DNA from: a virus
Length of the DNA stretch: 20,174 nucleotides
IMG/VR virus record: IMGVR_UViG_3300046009_008277
Span: 1-20,174 of that record
Reading direction: 5' to 3' (one strand)
The position numbers and the translations under genes were made by a program. The notes under the pieces are model-generated. The model was not told where the DNA came from. It searched no databases and worked only from the letters and a program-made list of their open reading frames with translations. Positions within the stretch are counted from its first letter, which is position 1. Each line of letters starts with the position of its first letter. Of the stretch, positions 16,338 through 20,174 are shown piece after piece.

Positions 16338-19300
16338 TTACACGGTCTCTAAAAACTTTGAACGCTTTTTAATTCCGTAATCAATTTGTGAATATTTAGA
16401 ATATTTGCTCTTGTTTATATCCTCGAAATCATCTACAATTTCTATACTCTCGTCGCTTATTTCTAATAATAGAGGCATTAAAAGCATGGCAGATGACATG
16501 TGGTCGAATTCTGTTTTTCTTTCCATTTTAAAGTTTATTGCTTCATCTAATAATCTTAGGGAGTACATAGATTGAAATCTAAACTTTATTGGTGTACCAT
16601 CTTCATCTTCCATTATTGGGTCTCTTAACCATTCCCCCAACTTTGTTATATTCCATTTGTTTATTGCATCATCTGTTCTTATACCTTTCCGCCCCGAATA
16701 TTTTACAGGCTGTCTTCTTACTTCTGTAAGTACTCTCGTAGGCTCGTTTAACAAAAGATGATAATATCCTTTTGACTCACACCACTCTGAAAAACCAGGA
16801 ACGTTTCTTTCTACAAGTATCTTAGCATTGTAGTATAAAGCTGCTCTGATTATTTCTTCGTAGTTCTGTTCTAGTTTTGGTTTACGTCCGATAAACTCTG
16901 CGATAAATGTTTCTTGTAAAGATTTATTTCCGCCCGTGAATCTATGTTTGTAAACTAACGCTGAGTGTAATGAAGTACCTTCACCTCCTTGCGCCGCGGG
17001 GTCATATAAGATATAGTATAAATTATCAGGTCTATTTTCCATCACATCCTCATACATAATCCAAGCCCCTTCCCGGTTATGTAATTCTTTATCTTTCCCC
17101 CAATCGTTAATTGGATACATTTTCTGTTCTACATCCCGCCGCCAGGAAACTTTCGCTACAGCTGTAGGGTCCCACCTAAAAGTACCAATAGAAGAACGAT
17201 GCTTCCAAATATCAGTCATCATAAGTACTCCTCTATGCTCTGTCATTTCGATAACAGGAAGAACACTCTTGCTTGACGGACGAAGCATTTCCCTTGGATA
17301 AAGAGGGTTGAATGCAACAAATTCCCAAAATGAAGTAGAATCCGAATTTTCAAATTCTCTTTCACGTTGATCTATTACATCCCCTAATGCCTGCTCGTAT
17401 ATTGTATTTCCGTTCTCATCCTTAAATTCTTCTGATTGTAAACATGCAGATAAAAATAAACCTGTACTACCTGCCCTGTTTTTGTCGAAGTAATTAGGAA
17501 GTGCATATATTTCAAAACCATCAGGAGACTCAAACATTTCTTTGGAATCCTGAATTGCTTCCATATCACCCCCGGTACCCAAATATATGGCTTTACCTAT
17601 CTTCTTCTTACCTACTCGAAGGGAGTTTCTAAATGCACTTCTTACTCTCTTGACATAAGATAAAAACCCCACCTCTTCTATGATAATCATTGCCATCCTA
17701 TCTCCCGCAAGAGATGTAATTGCATCAGGGGTAATTACAGAAAGTTGCATTACGTTTCCTGATATTGCAATTGTATTATCTGTGTTAGGTACTTTGTGTT
17801 CTACTTTTGTTCCTACATCCCATGTACCTACTATTGACTTGTATAGGAAGCCAAATACTTTATCTTCTTTTCCTTTATCGTCCACGCCGTAAGTATAGTT
17901 ACCAGGCATAGAGTTGTAGAACCTTTTTACTATTGACATGGATCTTTCTAATTGATCCTTTCTTACTGAACCCGCCGCGAATAACTTTTGTGTTGAACCA
18001 TCTTTAATAAAATCCTGCACACTCTTTGCACCGTTAGTTAACCACTCGTGCATGAAATTACCCCCAAATGTAAAAAACGAATTGTGAGTAACAATAAAAT
18101 CTTTTGTAATATATGTACGATCTTCATTATCAACTGCTATACAAACACCATCGTGATTATCTATCTTCTCTATACCTATAATACCAACTCTTTCAAATCT
18201 ACCTGCACCAACTTTGCCTTTAGGTTTTTGAGATGTATGTAAACTATGTTTTCTTTCTAGATTAAAAATTTTTTGGGTAGTCTTTAAGCTAACTTTATAA
18301 CATATCTTTTTTTCAACTCCATAAAGCTTTGCTTGTTTTTTAAAAATAGTTGTGTATATTCCTAAAGATCTCGATAGTTCTACAAAATCGTCAACAACAT
18401 TTTTATTTGAGTTGGAAAACACTGCATGCCTAGAACTTGCTGTACCATCTGAATCCATTAGACCTCTCAAAAGTTCAAGTCTTTGTTCTATGCTCGATTC
18501 TAAATAAATTCTCGGTATGTGTTTATTATTTAACAGATTTAATTCTATAAACTTATCTAATAAAGTTCTATCTTCTCTCTTGCAAAATCTACCTTTTGTT
18601 ATATGATAAGATGATGCTTTATTATCTGGTTTAGTAGAGACTGTAACTTTATGTTTCCACTCTTCTGCTATTTTGTAACAGTAATCCCTAATCTCTTCGT
18701 CCTCAGTTGTAATTTCTGGTCTATGAGAATGGCCATCTCCAATCCACAAACCTAAAAAATATGGGTCTATTGGCAAATCTTTTTCAGAGTATTCGATAGG
18801 ACTATTTAATGGTAAAAAATATTTAGACTCTATAATTCTTTTTATTTCACCATGTCTTTTTTTATATTTTGAATCTATCCTATCGTATACAGGATTTTCA
18901 AAAATATCTTTTGTAGATAGTACAGAATAGTGGTTCTTCTCTCCTTTCCTATTTAAGTTTTTATCCCATACTTTCCAAAGGTGGTCTTCACAAGAATCTA
19001 TTTCTCTACCGTCCCTCAACTTTATTTTATACATGTTGAGGTTTTTTTGTATACCTGTTGTTTGAGTTACATTACAAAGTTTTCCATCTGATCCGTATAC
19101 TCTATCTCCTACTTTAATATTCTTTATCTTTTCCCACCCATATTGTGTTAAAACAAGTTCATCTGGTTTTAGAGCTTTGGCCGCCGCGCGGCATGCCAGA
19201 ATCATCTCGTCACTTTTGTTATTTTCGTACAAAGCACTGCCTAATGGCTTGTCTGCTTTATGCGTAATAAGATAGTGTTCTGTTAAGTATTCCCACGCAG

Positions 19301-19850
19301 GGATAAACTTCTTATATGTTCCGTCTTCTCTTAATATTGCAGTTGAAGAATCTAATATCTTTTTTTCAAATTCCTTTATCTCATCAGGATTCTTATCTCC
19401 TTGTTCTTTCTGTCTTTGTATTTTCTCTATCTTTCCCACTAGTTCGTGGCATGTATATTCTTCATCTAATTCAAAGCCTGAGAATCCTTCTGCACATAAG
19501 TCGTAGTATGACATTATCCACTCGTTGTCTCTAAGCCGCGGCGGAATCTTCTTTCTATCTTCGTCAACTATAATCATATAATTGATATAGAAGTCTAATT
19601 TCGGCGGCATAAAAACCCAAGTATCTACATCATATATCCACCTGCCTTCTAAATAATTCTTTAATCTTTCGCCCCAGTAAAGTTCATACTCAAAAGATTC
19701 AGGAGATATATTTATAGGATGATTCCTGTCGTAGAATAATTCTCTGTTCTGTATTTTATACGGAAAAAGATCTACAGCAAAATCACCGTTAGATGCTTCT
19801 ATTATCCTATTAACACTCCCATCTTGATTAAATTTTGTCCTTGCTTTCAT
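16338..19850 (-). CDS. terL: Terminase large subunit interrupted by an intein
   Basis: The 1170-aa product becomes about 805 aa after removal of a 365-aa intein (residues 226-590). TerL is the packaging motor: an N-terminal ATPase pumps DNA through the portal and a C-terminal RNase H-like nuclease cuts the concatemer. Visible motifs: a Walker A-like CRAAAK-S loop (220-225 plus Ser591), split between Lys and Ser by the intein; Walker B AMIIIEEV at 720-727 with the Glu pair; nuclease acids at D950 (YILYDPAAQ), E1014 (ILVERN) and D1116 (FDHMSSAM). The start at 19850 overlaps the stop of the upstream gene (ATGA), pointing to translational coupling. Portal follows after 10 nt. The Walker A loop lacks the usual second Gly (AAKS rather than GKS), a deviation seen in some phage terminases. 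Activity should depend on splicing, as the loop is not continuous before it. Confidence 0.95.
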   Translation of the reverse strand: MKARTKFNQDGSVNRIIEASNGDFAVDLFPYKIQNRELFYDRNHPINISPESFEYELYWGERLKNYLEGRWIYDVDTWVFMPPKLDFYINYMIIVDEDRKKIPPRLRDNEWIMSYYDLCAEGFSGFELDEEYTCHELVGKIEKIQRQKEQGDKNPDEIKEFEKKILDSSTAILREDGTYKKFIPAWEYLTEHYLITHKADKPLGSALYENNKSDEMILACRAAAKALKPDELVLTQYGWEKIKNIKVGDRVYGSDGKLCNVTQTTGIQKNLNMYKIKLRDGREIDSCEDHLWKVWDKNLNRKGEKNHYSVLSTKDIFENPVYDRIDSKYKKRHGEIKRIIESKYFLPLNSPIEYSEKDLPIDPYFLGLWIGDGHSHRPEITTEDEEIRDYCYKIAEEWKHKVTVSTKPDNKASSYHITKGRFCKREDRTLLDKFIELNLLNNKHIPRIYLESSIEQRLELLRGLMDSDGTASSRHAVFSNSNKNVVDDFVELSRSLGIYTTIFKKQAKLYGVEKKICYKVSLKTTQKIFNLERKHSLHTSQKPKGKVGAGRFERVGIIGIEKIDNHDGVCIAVDNEDRTYITKDFIVTHNSFFTFGGNFMHEWLTNGAKSVQDFIKDGSTQKLFAAGSVRKDQLERSMSIVKRFYNSMPGNYTYGVDDKGKEDKVFGFLYKSIVGTWDVGTKVEHKVPNTDNTIAISGNVMQLSVITPDAITSLAGDRMAMIIIEEVGFLSYVKRVRSAFRNSLRVGKKKIGKAIYLGTGGDMEAIQDSKEMFESPDGFEIYALPNYFDKNRAGSTGLFLSACLQSEEFKDENGNTIYEQALGDVIDQREREFENSDSTSFWEFVAFNPLYPREMLRPSSKSVLPVIEMTEHRGVLMMTDIWKHRSSIGTFRWDPTAVAKVSWRRDVEQKMYPINDWGKDKELHNREGAWIMYEDVMENRPDNLYYILYDPAAQGGEGTSLHSALVYKHRFTGGNKSLQETFIAEFIGRKPKLEQNYEEIIRAALYYNAKILVERNVPGFSEWCESKGYYHLLLNEPTRVLTEVRRQPVKYSGRKGIRTDDAINKWNITKLGEWLRDPIMEDEDGTPIKFRFQSMYSLRLLDEAINFKMERKTEFDHMSSAMLLMPLLLEISDESIEIVDDFEDINKSKYSKYSQIDYGIKKRSKFLETV
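18081..19175 (-). mobile_element. Intein with LAGLIDADG endonuclease in the terL P-loop, class 3 signature
   Basis: The 365-aa element begins at Ala226 of the host protein (ALKPDELVLT, splicing block A) and ends at VTHN before Ser591. Intein numbering gives Ala1; CEDH-L-W with His65 and Trp67 in block B; endonuclease motifs LGLWIGDG near 141-148 (Asp147) and LLRGLMDSDG near 235-244 (Asp241, Asp243); Cys345 in block F (DGVCIAV); and Thr363-His364-Asn365 in block G. Trp at B:12, Cys at F:4 and Thr at G:5 are the WCT triplet of class 3 inteins, which lack a nucleophile at position 1 and start splicing from the F:4 Cys. All residues for splicing and for DNA cutting look intact, so it is probably active and mobile. 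Class 3 members in phage terminases and DnaB helicases are known. Confidence 0.93.
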
Positions 19851-20174
19851 ACTTCTACTTTAGTGGACATTTTTTCCGCCGGGGAAAGTCGGTAACCACC
19901 TTTGTATCTTTTTTCTCTAATCTCGTCTTTCACGAGGGACTCACAGTCCTTATACTTTTTGTAATACTCGTCTGCTATTTTATAAATACTGGATTTAACT
20001 TGTGCTTCTTCTTCGTCTTCCCAGGATAATCTTCTTAAATAGTTTTGAAATCCTACAACATCTTCTTCAAATAACTCTAATGCTTTTTGTACTTTTGTTT
20101 TACATTTTTCCTTATATGCATCTATTATTTCTTTATATTCGCCCCAAACAAATTCGGGTTTCTTTAGGAAGTCC
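19847..20174 (-). CDS. C-terminal part of an unidentified helical protein, possible small terminase
   Basis: Reading from the right edge, 108 codons are open and end in TGA at 19849-19847, overlapping the terL start as ATGA. The visible part is Lys/Glu/Tyr-rich and helical (KEIIDAYKEKCKTKVQKALE, IYKIADEYYKKYKDC) and ends LSPAEKMSTKVEV. The N-terminus is outside the window. The gene directly before terL is often the small terminase subunit, which recognises DNA for packaging, and the size and helical nature would allow this. There is no diagnostic motif such as a helix-turn-helix in the visible part, so the identity is inferred from position only. Confidence 0.7.
   Translation of the reverse strand, partial: DFLKKPEFVWGEYKEIIDAYKEKCKTKVQKALELFEEDVVGFQNYLRRLSWEDEEEAQVKSSIYKIADEYYKKYKDCESLVKDEIREKRYKGGYRLSPAEKMSTKVEV

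Noticed and set aside
18081-19175. Group I or II intron, or an IS-type insertion, in terL
   Set aside because: The frame is continuous through the insertion and shows intein splicing blocks at both ends, so it is a protein-level element.
18081-19175. Ala1 as a sign of a dead intein
   Set aside because: The Trp-Cys-Thr triplet and the terminal His-Asn are intact, and class 3 inteins normally lack a nucleophile at position 1.
3884-19850. Stop-codon reassignment (TAG or TGA recoding), as seen in some crAss-like phages
   Set aside because: All complete genes end in TAA, the partial upstream gene ends in TGA at a natural overlap, and no in-frame stop needs to be read through.

Overview
The window looks like the packaging, head and appendage module of a tailed bacteriophage that infects a member of the Bacteroidota. 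Every supported gene is on the minus strand, so transcription runs from the right edge to the left edge. The packaging genes are terL (about 805 aa after splicing), a portal of 826 aa with a long Gln-rich C-terminal coiled coil, an acidic scaffold-like protein and a 516-aa major capsid protein. These sizes and this order fit crAss-like phages (Crassvirales) best, but that is inferred from architecture and remembered family features, not from a search. The start sites have A-rich leaders with little Shine-Dalgarno signal, and the one good promoter candidate carries a TAnnTTTG box; both fit Bacteroidota. Stops are TAA except one TGA, so nothing suggests a recoded genetic code.

Layout from right to left (order of transcription): the C-terminus of an unidentified Lys/Glu-rich protein (a possible small terminase) overlaps terL by ATGA. 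terL is interrupted exactly in its ATPase P-loop by a 365-aa intein with a LAGLIDADG endonuclease. Portal and scaffold-like genes follow, separated by a short gap with a candidate promoter. Next come two very small basic genes (52 and 33 aa), then the capsid gene, then a strong hairpin terminator. Then come 323-, 243- and 537-aa virion-type proteins and a second hairpin terminator. Last is a run of small Cys-rich proteins with Ig-like domains, ending in two collagen-like genes, of which the last (at least 1276 codons) runs off the left edge.

The right half packages DNA and builds the capsid. The left half is most likely connector, tail and surface appendages: Big_2-like and DUF11-like beta domains and collagen-type Gly-X-Y triple helices suit adhesion to a cell surface or glycans.

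The points most worth following up are: the intein, which carries the full Trp-Cys-Thr signature of class 3 inteins and an Ala at position 1; a precise 270-nt higher-order repeat inside the giant collagen-like gene; a Gly-to-Ala cassette (FAAQ) shared by both collagen-like genes; strong cysteine enrichment confined to the 3.8-8.8 kb block; a 52-aa peptide with a duplicated MMYGGKT motif beside the capsid gene; and a marked excess of the word GGCGGA on the coding strand that is absent from the intein and from the giant collagen-like gene.
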